A stretch of 64,000 nt of DNA from positions 1 to 64,000 of the forward strand of contig NZ_CADIKM010000018.1 of NCBI RefSeq assembly GCF_902859895.1. The letters are read 5' to 3'. This document shows positions 15,106 through 24,315 of this stretch, piece after piece; positions within the stretch are counted from its first letter, which is position 1; every line of letters starts with the position of its first letter. The notes under the pieces were generated by a model that was given only the letters and a program-made list of their open reading frames with translations, was not told the origin of the DNA and made no database searches. A program made the translations under genes and the position numbers. Source of the DNA: Pararobbsia alpina. Its GTDB lineage: Bacteria; Pseudomonadota; Gammaproteobacteria; Burkholderiales; Burkholderiaceae.

Positions 15106-15722
15106 TTGGTCGCTCCACTAGCCGGCGCCGGCGCTGCGTCGAAATTGACCTGTGGAGGACGCGCAATCTCGGCTTCGTTCGACACGGAGAAGTTGGGCTT
15201 CTCCTTATAGCTGAAGACTTTCGCCGTCAGATTGGTCGGAAACGAGCGCACTGTTACGTTGTAGTCTTGAACCGCCTTGATGTATCGGTTTCTCGCAACG
15301 GCGATGCGGTTCTCGGTCCCTTCGAGCTGCGCCTGCAAGTCGCGGAAATTGGCATCGGACTTCAATTGCGGATAGTTTTCTGAAACCACCAGCAATCTTG
15401 ATAGCGAACTCGTCAACTGGGCCTGAGCCGCTTCGAATTTCTCGAACGCTTGCGGGTCATCGAGAAGCTCCGGGCTTGCCTGGACCGAGCCCACGCGGGC
15501 ACGGGCCTCGGTCACGCGGGTGAACACTTCTTTTTCCTGGCTCGCGTAGCCTTTTACCGTATTCACGAGATTGGGAACCAGGTCGGCACGACGCTGGTAC
15601 TGGTTCAGCACTTCTGACCAGCCGGCTTTGACCTGCTCGTCCTGACTCTGGATAGCGTTGTAGCCGCACCCGGAGACGGCAAGCATGACTAGAGCGAGCA
15701 ACCCCATCCATACTCTGCGCAT
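15102..15722 (-). CDS. lemA: LemA-family lipoprotein
   Basis: A 206-residue envelope protein with a lipobox (LALVMLAVSGC, Cys19). An alpha-helical LemA domain follows, containing YNAIQSQDEQVKAGWSEVLN, RRADLVPNLVNTVKGYA, and later YNVTVRSFPTNLTAKVF. The conserved helical core fits PF04011. It is the first gene of the lemA-TPM-TPM operon. Its 5' 266 bp are overlapped in another frame by the open reading frame of the upstream hydrolase-cyclase gene, which argues that the latter has lost its natural stop. Confidence 0.9.
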   Translation of the reverse strand: MRRVWMGLLALVMLAVSGCGYNAIQSQDEQVKAGWSEVLNQYQRRADLVPNLVNTVKGYASQEKEVFTRVTEARARVGSVQASPELLDDPQAFEKFEAAQAQLTSSLSRLLVVSENYPQLKSDANFRDLQAQLEGTENRIAVARNRYIKAVQDYNVTVRSFPTNLTAKVFSYKEKPNFSVSNEAEIARPPQVNFDAAPAPASGATN

Positions 15723-17196
15723 TGGATTTTCCCGATTCGCCTAAAATTGACCCATTAACGCTTCGCCAGATTGAACGTAATCTGTTCGTAAAGCAACCAC
15801 GGTGTCGGAGAACGTCTCCCGCGATGCCGGTGCGCGTTCGCGAGGCGATCGAGCGAACCCGCCTGCGCGAGCTACATGAGCTGTACAAGGCGGCGCAGTC
15901 CGACGCCTTCAGATCGAACGCCCCGCGCGGAATGAACGACAGATCGGAGCCTTCCACGAGGCCCTGCACGAGTTCGGTGGCGAGTATCTCGTCAGCACCC
16001 GCCTGCGCCGCTACGCGCGCGGCGATGCTGATACAGATGCCGAACCGCTGGCCGCCTGCTTCGTAGAGCTCACCCGCGTGGAGACCGGCGCGAATCCGGA
16101 TGTTCTGCTCGCGCGCCGCGGCGACAATCAAGCGGGCGGCGCGCAGTGATTCCCCTGCTGCGGAAAACTCCGCCATCACGCCGTCTCCCTCGACCGCGAC
16201 CACTCGTCCACCGAACTGCTCGACCAGCCGGCGCGTCGTCGCCTCGTGCGCCTCGAGTGTGGCGCGCCATACCCGATCCCCGCGCTCGCGCTGCTGCGCG
16301 GTCGAGTCCACGATGTCCGTGAACAGCAGCGTCGCGAAGCGACGTTCCGCCGTGTGGTGGATGCTGCCAGTAAGAAACGCCTCGATGGCGGTGGTCATCT
16401 GATCGGAGATTGCCTGGTCGACGCTGGGGACGTGGTATGCCGTGTCGAGTTCCAGGTACTGAGCTCGGGGGATGAGTTCCGCGAGATATCTCCCGTGCGC
16501 AACGGGGTGATGCTGGTCGTCCCGGGCATGCAGGATGAGCGTCGGGCAAGCAATATCCTTCAGAACCGGCCGCAGGTCGATCTGCACGATCCCCCGCCAC
16601 AAGGCTTCGAATGCGGAGGGGTTGGCCGTCGCCTTCAGAAACTCGGCAAAGGACTCGTGGGCGGCGGCCCCTGCGCCGGGAAAACAGATCGAGGCGAACT
16701 TGAGTGCGAACGCCTCGAAGTCGTCCTGCATGAGACCGAAGAACCGAGGCCAATCCGTGAGCCTATTCTCCTCCGACATAGGCAAATAGGGATCCCCGGC
16801 ATCGCAACAGACGCCATCCACAAGAATCAGGTGAGTCACGCGAGCGGGAAACTTCAGCGCATACAGGATCGCCACGGCCGCGCCTTGCGACAGCCCGAGG
16901 AGCGCAACCTGCTCCGCGCCTGAAGCCTGACGAACCGCCTCCACATCAGGGACCTGCTGTGCCAGGGTTGGCGGCGCCGCGCTGCGGTCCGAGAGACCGG
17001 TTGCGCGCTTGTCGAATCGGACAACGCGAGAGAACCTTGACATCTGCTCGAGGTATCGAACGCGATTCGGAATCGTCCCCTCAAGCGCGAGGTTGGATAT
17101 GGCGCCGGGTATATGGAGCAGTGTGGGCCCTGCACCGTCCGAGATGCGATAGGCAATCGACACACCATCCGATTTCACGTACTTGGTGATCTCCAT
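15457..17196 (-). CDS. Alpha/beta-hydrolase fused to class III cyclase-like domain, C-terminus apparently frameshifted
   Basis: From MEITKYVKSDG the N-terminal about 280 residues form an alpha/beta hydrolase with nucleophile elbow LLGLSQGAA, acid in ILHARDDQHHP and a late His in AYHVPSV. A cyclase-homology domain follows (about 290-440: ATLLFTDIVDSTAQQ, GRVVAVEGDGVMAEF). The metal Asp residues are present, but the usual substrate Lys (VVKTTGD pattern) is Ala and the usual downstream Asn is also replaced. Cyclase activity is therefore doubtful. After AFDLK the frame turns into an Arg/Ser-rich non-family sequence and overlaps lemA by 266 bp. Adding one G at about 15907 would restore LKGVGLRRLVQLM and a stop at 15872-15874. 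An upstream in-frame ATG (17214) is less likely as start. Confidence 0.75.
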   Translation of the reverse strand: MEITKYVKSDGVSIAYRISDGAGPTLLHIPGAISNLALEGTIPNRVRYLEQMSRFSRVVRFDKRATGLSDRSAAPPTLAQQVPDVEAVRQASGAEQVALLGLSQGAAVAILYALKFPARVTHLILVDGVCCDAGDPYLPMSEENRLTDWPRFFGLMQDDFEAFALKFASICFPGAGAAAHESFAEFLKATANPSAFEALWRGIVQIDLRPVLKDIACPTLILHARDDQHHPVAHGRYLAELIPRAQYLELDTAYHVPSVDQAISDQMTTAIEAFLTGSIHHTAERRFATLLFTDIVDSTAQQRERGDRVWRATLEAHEATTRRLVEQFGGRVVAVEGDGVMAEFSAAGESLRAARLIVAAAREQNIRIRAGLHAGELYEAGGQRFGICISIAARVAAQAGADEILATELVQGLVEGSDLSFIPRGAFDLKASDCAALYSSCSSRRRVRSIASRTRTGIAGDVLRHRGCFTNRLRSIWRSVNGSILGESGKSNAQSMDGVARSSHACRLRVRLQRYPESGRAGQSRLVRSAEPVPASCRPGSQSREYGKRLREPGKRSVHPRDRGPCPRGLGPGKPGASR

Positions 17197-17387
17197 GATT
17201 TCACCCCAGGTCAATGTAAGGGTTCCACTTGCGTTCTGCTTTTTCGTAGTCCTATTAGACAGCGAGTAACACGCCAGCCGCCACTTTGCGCCAACAGCAG
17301 TGCCGCCACAATCAGGGAGGTGCCGCTGTCGCCTCAGGCATGCTGCTTGCGGAACATTGGAGCATCCATTTTTTGAGGAGGTGAATC

Positions 17388-17861
17388 ATGGGCTCAATCA
17401 ACCCGCAAGGCGGCACCCAAGGGGGAGCCAATATCGTCGGTGGCGGTATCGGCGAAGGACCGGGGCCGGACATCATGGCCGCAGCAACGCTCGATGGGAA
17501 CAAGGTCATGTCAGCGGACGGCGAACACGTGGGCAAGATTTCAGACATCATGCTGGACGTCCGCAACGGACGCATCGCGTATGCTGTGCTGTCGGCGGGA
17601 GGTTTCCTCGGGATGGGGGCTGATCTGCATGCCATTCCGTGGAGCGCGCTGACTCTCGATACTGACCAGAAGTGCTTCTTCGTCGACATTACGGCGCAAC
17701 GCCTGAAGGACGACCCCGGCTTCGACAAGGACCACTGGCCAACGATGGCTGATGCGAATTGGGGAGAGTCGACGTATAGCTACTACAACCGGCAGCCGTA
17801 CTGGTCTGCGTCGAGCAGAGAAGGGGGAGGCGACCCTGCCCTCCGGCCGAGTGAGCATTAG
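17388..17861 (+). CDS. PRC-barrel domain protein
   Basis: A 157-residue cytoplasmic protein. A glycine-rich N-terminus (about 25 residues) is followed by a PRC-barrel domain at about 28-110: LDGNKVMSADGEHVGKISDI, DVRNGRIAYAVLSAGGFLGM and HAIPWSAL. The C-terminal tail is rich in Tyr/Trp and charged residues. PRC-barrel proteins of this size are common stress-associated genes in soil proteobacteria; the ligand is unknown. The ATG has a perfect GAGGAGG ribosome site. A strong hairpin 55 bp downstream is its probable terminator. Confidence 0.88.
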   Translation: MGSINPQGGTQGGANIVGGGIGEGPGPDIMAAATLDGNKVMSADGEHVGKISDIMLDVRNGRIAYAVLSAGGFLGMGADLHAIPWSALTLDTDQKCFFVDITAQRLKDDPGFDKDHWPTMADANWGESTYSYYNRQPYWSASSREGGGDPALRPSEH

Positions 17862-17915
17862 CACAGCAGCACCCTGAACCGACCCAGACGGATCTTTGGG
17901 CAACGGGTCTGGCGT

Positions 17916-17947
17916 CTACGCCGCCGCGCACCGCCGCGGCGGCGTAG
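17916..17947. terminator. Strong GC-rich hairpin downstream of the PRC-barrel gene
   Basis: CTACGCCGCCGCG (17916-17928) and CGCGGCGGCGTAG (17935-17947) form a perfect 13-bp stem with a 6-nt loop. No U-tract follows on either strand, but position and strength fit transcription termination between convergent units. Confidence 0.55.
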
Positions 17948-17969
17948 GTGCGCCGGCAGGGTCGCCGGC

Positions 17970-18230
17970 TTACTCCCTGTCCGTCGAGGTGAAGAGCGGT
18001 TTGCCGATGCTGTTGGGCGCCACATCGTCGAAGAAGATGTGGGCATCGAGCAGGACGCCCACGTGAGAGCCACTTGCCCGATTGACCGGAATTTGTGCTT
18101 CGATGCCGAGTTGCCCGTAGCGGTTTAGCCAGATAAAGCCCTTCCTGCACGACTCTGGGCGAGCGCCTGCGAGATCGTCGGCGCGAGCGTCGCCATCAGG
18201 ATAGCGAGCAATCCGAGCAGGCAGCCAACC
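17970..18230 (-). pseudogene. Remnant of a small exported protein gene
   Basis: On the minus strand one frame near 18230-18150 encodes a signal-peptide-like stretch (GCLLGLLAILMATLAPTISQ then ALAQS). A second frame from about 18150 to the TAA at 17970-17972 encodes KGFIWLNRYGQLGIEAQI, then PVNRASGSHVGVLLDAHIFF and DDVAPNSIGKPLF. The two belong together only if a frame change and loss of the middle are assumed, and no start codon precedes the signal-like part. The second segment looks like the conserved C-terminus of a secreted protein, but I do not recognise the family. Confidence 0.4.
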
Positions 18231-18275
18231 TTGTGCGCGAAGCGGCTCGAACCCGCCAAGTGTCGAGAGGCGACT

Positions 18276-18836
18276 CTACGACTTCTTCGGATCCCTCGCC
18301 GCCGGCTTGGCCGAAGGGGCAGGCCGGCTCGGGAGAACGGCATGCGGAACCGGCCGGGCGCCGGGCATCGGATGGCTCTGTGCCACTGCGCCCGGATGGC
18401 CTGGCCCACCCGGATGTGCCATCGGCCCATGCGCGGCTATCGTGTGATCGGGCAAGTGGCCGCCGTGATTCATCATCACCTTGTGAAGTTCGTCCCTGCG
18501 ATGAAAGACTTCATTCCGATGGTCGCCATGGGCGTAGAGGCGCCGGTGCCGCGCTCCGTCCGGGCCGACGACCCAGATATATGTATTGCCGCCGACGAAC
18601 ACGACGTCGCGGTCGACCACGGTCGAGATGTAGATGTCGTTTGGAGTCGGCTGATAAGCCTCTTCGACGACCACGGGCGGCGGTGGGGAGGGCGGACTCT
18701 GTGCACCCGAAAATACTTGATTCACTTTGTTCGGATCGACCACGAGTTGGCCCTGCTCGTTGGTCGCACACCCCCCAAGGAACGTCGCGCAAGCGATCGA
18801 TGCGAGGGAAATTCTCAATGCTGTTTTCAAATACAT
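18276..18836 (-). CDS. Proline/histidine-rich lipoprotein, function unknown
   Basis: A 186-residue protein with a clear type II signal and lipobox (LASIACATFLGGCATN, Cys at about 23). A proline-rich linker and a compact central segment follow (NDIYISTVVDRDVVFVGGNT, YIWVVGPDGARHRRLYAHGD), then a long His/Pro/Ala-rich tail. It is probably anchored in the outer membrane. The His-rich tail could bind metals or simply be a disordered spacer. It is upstream of, and on the same strand as, the remnant of another exported protein. Confidence 0.7.
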   Translation of the reverse strand: MYLKTALRISLASIACATFLGGCATNEQGQLVVDPNKVNQVFSGAQSPPSPPPPVVVEEAYQPTPNDIYISTVVDRDVVFVGGNTYIWVVGPDGARHRRLYAHGDHRNEVFHRRDELHKVMMNHGGHLPDHTIAAHGPMAHPGGPGHPGAVAQSHPMPGARPVPHAVLPSRPAPSAKPAARDPKKS

Positions 18837-19066
18837 CCCCGGTTACCGTTTTTTACGATGCTCGCTTTAATAACGGCGGCTTGGCTCCGTGCTTGACGGT
18901 CGGGGAGGGATTCTTAAGATATGAATATTACTTGGCGTTACGCGTTCGCCAATTGTCCGTTCCATGGAAGGTCGAATGGCGCTTGCGGGCCGATCCCGGA
19001 AGCTCGTCATGAGACCGGGACCGGCGAATCACACCACGCTACTTCATCGGACAGGTCAATGGATGC

Positions 19067-20356
19067 TCAGCGTCTGATGAGCAGGGACATGATCGCACTT
19101 GCAGCACAAAGGCCCGCGACGATTGGAAAAATAATTGACGTGTGGCCGGTGACGTCAATCATGTGACCCACCAAGGGTTCTCCGATGCCCGCGAAAATGT
19201 ACGACATGGTATTGAGAACACCCGTGGCCGTCCCCGCGGCCCGCCGTCCAAAGAGGTCAGGACACAAGGCCCAGAACGACGACGCGGGTCCAAACAGAAA
19301 GAATCCGCAGAGAAACAGCAGGACGATCGCGATCATGCTGCCGTGCGGAACGAACATCATGATGCTCGCCGTGGTCGCTGCCAGCACCATGTAGCTGACG
19401 ATCGCCAGATAGCGCTTCCCCTTGAACAGCACGTCGGAAATCCAACTATTCGACAGCGAGCCGAGCGCCATGCCCACCGGCAACGCCAACGTGATCCACT
19501 TCGGGTCGATCAGGGTCGATGAGGTCTTCCAGTCTGCACCCAGAAAATGAACGGGCACCCAGACAACCAGTGCATACCGCGCTGCATTCATAAATCCGGT
19601 CGCGCATCCCGTGATGTAGACCCGCCAGTTCTTGAGCACGAGTGCGTATCGTTGCCAACTGGTCAGTTCGTCATCGGGCTCCGCTCGCGATGATTCAATG
19701 TTCGCAATTCCCAGGGACGAACCTCGCTTCTTCTCCGGATGTTCCAATACAAAGAGAAGAAGGACGAGGGCACCCAGCAGCATCGATAGCGGAGCAAGGC
19801 GAAAAATCCACATCCACTGCAAATGCAAGGTTCCGAGGATGAGGACGGGGAGTATGTAGGCGAGAACGGAAGAAAATCCGGAGAAGCCGACATAGATGCC
19901 GTAGACGAAGCCGCGATGCTTCTGATCCCACCAATTCGAGAGCAAGCGACTGCCCGGCGCGAAGCCCATGGACTGGAAATATCCGTTCAGTCCCCAGGCC
20001 ACCAGGAAGAACAGGAAGCTATGACCAAAACTGAATACCCAATTCGCGGCTAGTGACAGGAGGGCACCGGCAATCATCATTGTTTTCCCGCCGATCTTGT
20101 CGCCGAGATTTCCGTTGATGAACTGCCCCCCCGCATAGCACCACAGCATCGTAGCGCTTATCCATCCGATCTGGTATTTCGATAGTCCGAAGTCATGTTG
20201 AATCCCCGCCACTGCAAAACCCAGGGTCTGTCGCCCGGTGTAATAGAACAGATAACAGAAGGTGACACCGATGAGGGCCCGCCACTTGTACTGATTGAAT
20301 GTTACGGCTTTGGAGGGTGAGGCGTATTGCACAGCGTCAGGCGTAGGTGAGGGCAT
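19067..20356 (-). CDS. MFS transporter, organophosphate:phosphate antiporter type (probable phosphonate importer)
   Basis: A 429-residue, 12-helix inner-membrane carrier starting MPSPTPDAVQYASPSKAVTF. The motifs FCYLFYYTGRQTLGFAVAGI and GNLGDKIGGKTMM are typical of the OPA (GlpT/UhpT/PgtP) subfamily of MFS. The open frame extends 59 codons further upstream into the phnA 3' end with low-complexity residues, so the internal ATG was preferred. It lies 55 bp downstream of phosphonoacetate hydrolase on the same strand, so uptake of phosphonoacetate or a related phosphonate is the natural inference. Confidence 0.85.
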   Translation of the reverse strand: MPSPTPDAVQYASPSKAVTFNQYKWRALIGVTFCYLFYYTGRQTLGFAVAGIQHDFGLSKYQIGWISATMLWCYAGGQFINGNLGDKIGGKTMMIAGALLSLAANWVFSFGHSFLFFLVAWGLNGYFQSMGFAPGSRLLSNWWDQKHRGFVYGIYVGFSGFSSVLAYILPVLILGTLHLQWMWIFRLAPLSMLLGALVLLLFVLEHPEKKRGSSLGIANIESSRAEPDDELTSWQRYALVLKNWRVYITGCATGFMNAARYALVVWVPVHFLGADWKTSSTLIDPKWITLALPVGMALGSLSNSWISDVLFKGKRYLAIVSYMVLAATTASIMMFVPHGSMIAIVLLFLCGFFLFGPASSFWALCPDLFGRRAAGTATGVLNTMSYIFAGIGEPLVGHMIDVTGHTSIIFPIVAGLCAASAIMSLLIRR

Positions 20357-20411
20357 GACTGTCTCAGGGGTGCGCGACCCGGAACCGGGTCGCGCCAGCC
20401 GGTTTGGGAAA

Positions 20412-21668
<1,257 letters not shown>

Positions 21669-21775
21669 CTAAAATGATTGCTCTGCTCACACAACACACA
21701 CAATTTGCGATCAACTGTCGAAAAAACTCACACATCTATCCAGCAGGCGCTCGGCTTGGAGCCATCGGAAGCGAC

Positions 21776-24190
21776 CTATCCATGGGCCGCGCGCAAGGCC
21801 TCGTCCGCGACAGCCAGCCGCGAAGTCATGACCTTGACGACGAAGCGATGTATTTGCTGCGCGGTCACGGGATCGTCCTGCTCGATCGCATTCAATGCTG
21901 CGAGCGACAGACGCCGGACACGCGCGGGTCCGTCAGCGAGCACATCTGCGCTGCGCACCCGCCCCGAGTACACCGCCATTTCGCCGACGATCGTTCCCGG
22001 GCCGAACGAGCGCAGCCGCAGCGACCTCCCGCCGGCAAGCGGCAGTGAGACGGTCACACGTCCGTGTTCAACGATATACATCGCATCGCCCGGCTCGCCT
22101 TGACGGAACAACGGCTGCCCCGCGCCGAGATCGCGTACCTCCAGACGGGCTGACAGGCTGTCGAGGGCATAGGCCGTGAAATGCGGCGCGAGCATCGCGT
22201 GGAAATCCTCCTCGCTACGGGGAAGCGCATGTGCATCAGACGCGAGGAGCATGTCCTCCACCCATTCAAGGCCAGCATCCAGCGTGGTGAATTCGTGAAT
22301 CCGGAGGTTGAGTGTGCCGGTCTTCGCGAGCAGGTCGCGCGAGCGCGCCGGCAGCGCGGTTAGCACCAGATCCGCTTTCATCCTCGCGCACAACTCCCTG
22401 AGCTTGATGAAGCTGACCGATACCGACGCGTCCATGCCGTTGGTCGACGAGAAGTCGAGCACGACAAACCGGACCGATACCGACTCGTGCTCGGTGAGCC
22501 GTTCGCGCACACGCTGCAGGATCGAATTGGCCGTGCCGAAGAAGAGGAACCCCTGCATGCAAGTCCCGCAAATCTGTTTGCCGAGTTCGCGGAGCCGTTC
22601 GGTCGCCTCGATGCTGCGCTCGACGTTCGAGGTACGCGTCGTGCCGTCGAACTCCATGCGCACGCAACTGACGCGGCCGTATAGCAGCGCAAACATGACG
22701 CACGCGGCGATGATGCCCGCCACCACGCCCGCGATGACGCCATAGAACGCAATGAAACCCAGGATAAGCGGGATAAGCAGATACTCATGCCAGTTGAGCT
22801 TGCCATATGCGCTCACCAACCATTGGATCAACAGACGCAAGCCCATGAAAAGCTGCAGCCCGACCAGCACCGGTATCGGGAACAGCGCGACCACATCGGG
22901 CGAGACGGCCAGCACGAACAGGCATGCGAGAGAGGCGAATACGCCCGCGATACGACTTGTTGCGCCCGCCCGTGCATTGAGCATCGAGCGGTTGAACGAC
23001 TGGTAGCCGATCATTCCTCCCAACATACCGCTCGCGATATTGGCGAGACCGGCCGCGCGCATCTCGCGATTCAGATCGACGTCTTCGCCCGTCGCTGTGC
23101 CAATGGCGGTCGAATTCATCAGGATCGTGATCGCCGAGACAGATGTGACCACGAGCGTCTCCGGCAGGTGCGCACCGATTGCATGCCAGTCGACGCCCCC
23201 GTGTGCGAGCGATGCCGGCAGGTGCAATTCGGGGATCCCAATCGCGTGCCGGGGCACATGCGGAAGCAGCAGCCCCATGCCTCGGGCGTCATCGATCGAC
23301 AGGCCGGTGGCAAGAAGCATCACGTAGAACAGCGCGACGCCGAGCGCGAGGGTTAGCGGCAGCGCCGCTGCGTTGTTCCAGACGCGTGTCAATGCCGTGG
23401 CGAAGGTACACACCAGCACGGCGGGTATCCACATCAGCACGCTCAGGTCCGTCACGCGCGCCAACGTGTGCCAGTGCAAAGGCTCGCCGGAAACAACCCG
23501 AAACGCGCCGGCCAGCAACAGGTAGCCGGTACCGGCGAGGAAGCCGCCTACGACCGGGTAAGGCAGGAACTGCAGCGAACGGCTGCGACGCGACGAACCG
23601 AGCGCAAACAAAATGATGCCCGTCACCACCGAACACAGCGCGATGGCGATCAATACCGTCAACAGGAGGGTCTGAGGCGTGCCGCCGTCGGCCCGCACGC
23701 TGCTCGCAACGCCTGCCGCCACACCGACGAGAAACGCCGTTGCGTTGCCGTCGGGTCCGGCAATGTTCATGCGCATCGAACTCGCCAAGGCGATGACCAG
23801 TGCGGTGACGACGCAGCTGATGAAGGCAGTCGTCACGCCAAGCTCGGCGAAACGGGCGAGATCGGCACTAAAGACCATGGTGCCGAGGCTCATGGCGTAG
23901 CAGAGCATGACCAGCATCGACACCGTGCCAGCCATCAGGTCGCCGACAAGGCCTGTGATGCGCGAACCTGCGCCGACATCGGGTGAGGAACCTGTCTTGG
24001 CTGGCTTCACGGCGCACCCCGGTGAGTGAGGGACGGATTTCGGCTGGCACGTGCGGTTCGCGCGGCGCGTAGCGGCTTTGCTTGTTCGAACGTTACGAAT
24101 CGTTCTGGGACGAACGACCGCACGTTCCGCTCGCCTGACGCCGTGCTCGATTCGCTCAAGAGTATCCGCCGCGCTCGCGAGCCGTGTCAA
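21776..24190 (-). CDS. SulP-family anion transporter with STAS and cyclic-nucleotide-binding domains
   Basis: A large protein (804 residues from the furthest ATG) in three parts. SulP transmembrane domain, about residues 80-490 (NIAGPDGNATAFLVGVA, YQSFNRSMLNARAGATSRI). STAS domain, about 545-660 (VRFVVLDFSSTNGMDASVS). C-terminal cNMP-binding domain, about 675-790, with the phosphate-binding cassette GEMAVYSGRVRSADVLA retaining the Glu and Arg that hold cAMP. The first about 65 residues are Arg/Thr-rich and unlike a SulP start; a GTG at about 24010 (VKPAKTGSSPDVG) is a plausible real start. It is divergent from an adenylate cyclase gene, starting about 120 bp away, which suggests cAMP control of transport. 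The substrate (sulfate, bicarbonate or dicarboxylate) is unknown. Confidence 0.85.
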   Translation of the reverse strand: MTRLASAADTLERIEHGVRRAERAVVRPRTIRNVRTSKAATRRANRTCQPKSVPHSPGCAVKPAKTGSSPDVGAGSRITGLVGDLMAGTVSMLVMLCYAMSLGTMVFSADLARFAELGVTTAFISCVVTALVIALASSMRMNIAGPDGNATAFLVGVAAGVASSVRADGGTPQTLLLTVLIAIALCSVVTGIILFALGSSRRSRSLQFLPYPVVGGFLAGTGYLLLAGAFRVVSGEPLHWHTLARVTDLSVLMWIPAVLVCTFATALTRVWNNAAALPLTLALGVALFYVMLLATGLSIDDARGMGLLLPHVPRHAIGIPELHLPASLAHGGVDWHAIGAHLPETLVVTSVSAITILMNSTAIGTATGEDVDLNREMRAAGLANIASGMLGGMIGYQSFNRSMLNARAGATSRIAGVFASLACLFVLAVSPDVVALFPIPVLVGLQLFMGLRLLIQWLVSAYGKLNWHEYLLIPLILGFIAFYGVIAGVVAGIIAACVMFALLYGRVSCVRMEFDGTTRTSNVERSIEATERLRELGKQICGTCMQGFLFFGTANSILQRVRERLTEHESVSVRFVVLDFSSTNGMDASVSVSFIKLRELCARMKADLVLTALPARSRDLLAKTGTLNLRIHEFTTLDAGLEWVEDMLLASDAHALPRSEEDFHAMLAPHFTAYALDSLSARLEVRDLGAGQPLFRQGEPGDAMYIVEHGRVTVSLPLAGGRSLRLRSFGPGTIVGEMAVYSGRVRSADVLADGPARVRRLSLAALNAIEQDDPVTAQQIHRFVVKVMTSRLAVADEALRAAHG

Positions 24191-24315
24191 ACGCGTGACG
24201 CCTCACACTCGCCCATCTGGCCGATGCATGCGAAATCTTCGGTGGCATGTGCTGTATCCGGGCCGGCAGGCTGGACGTACACTGTGCTTTCACCTGAACA
24301 GATTGGGCGACGGTG

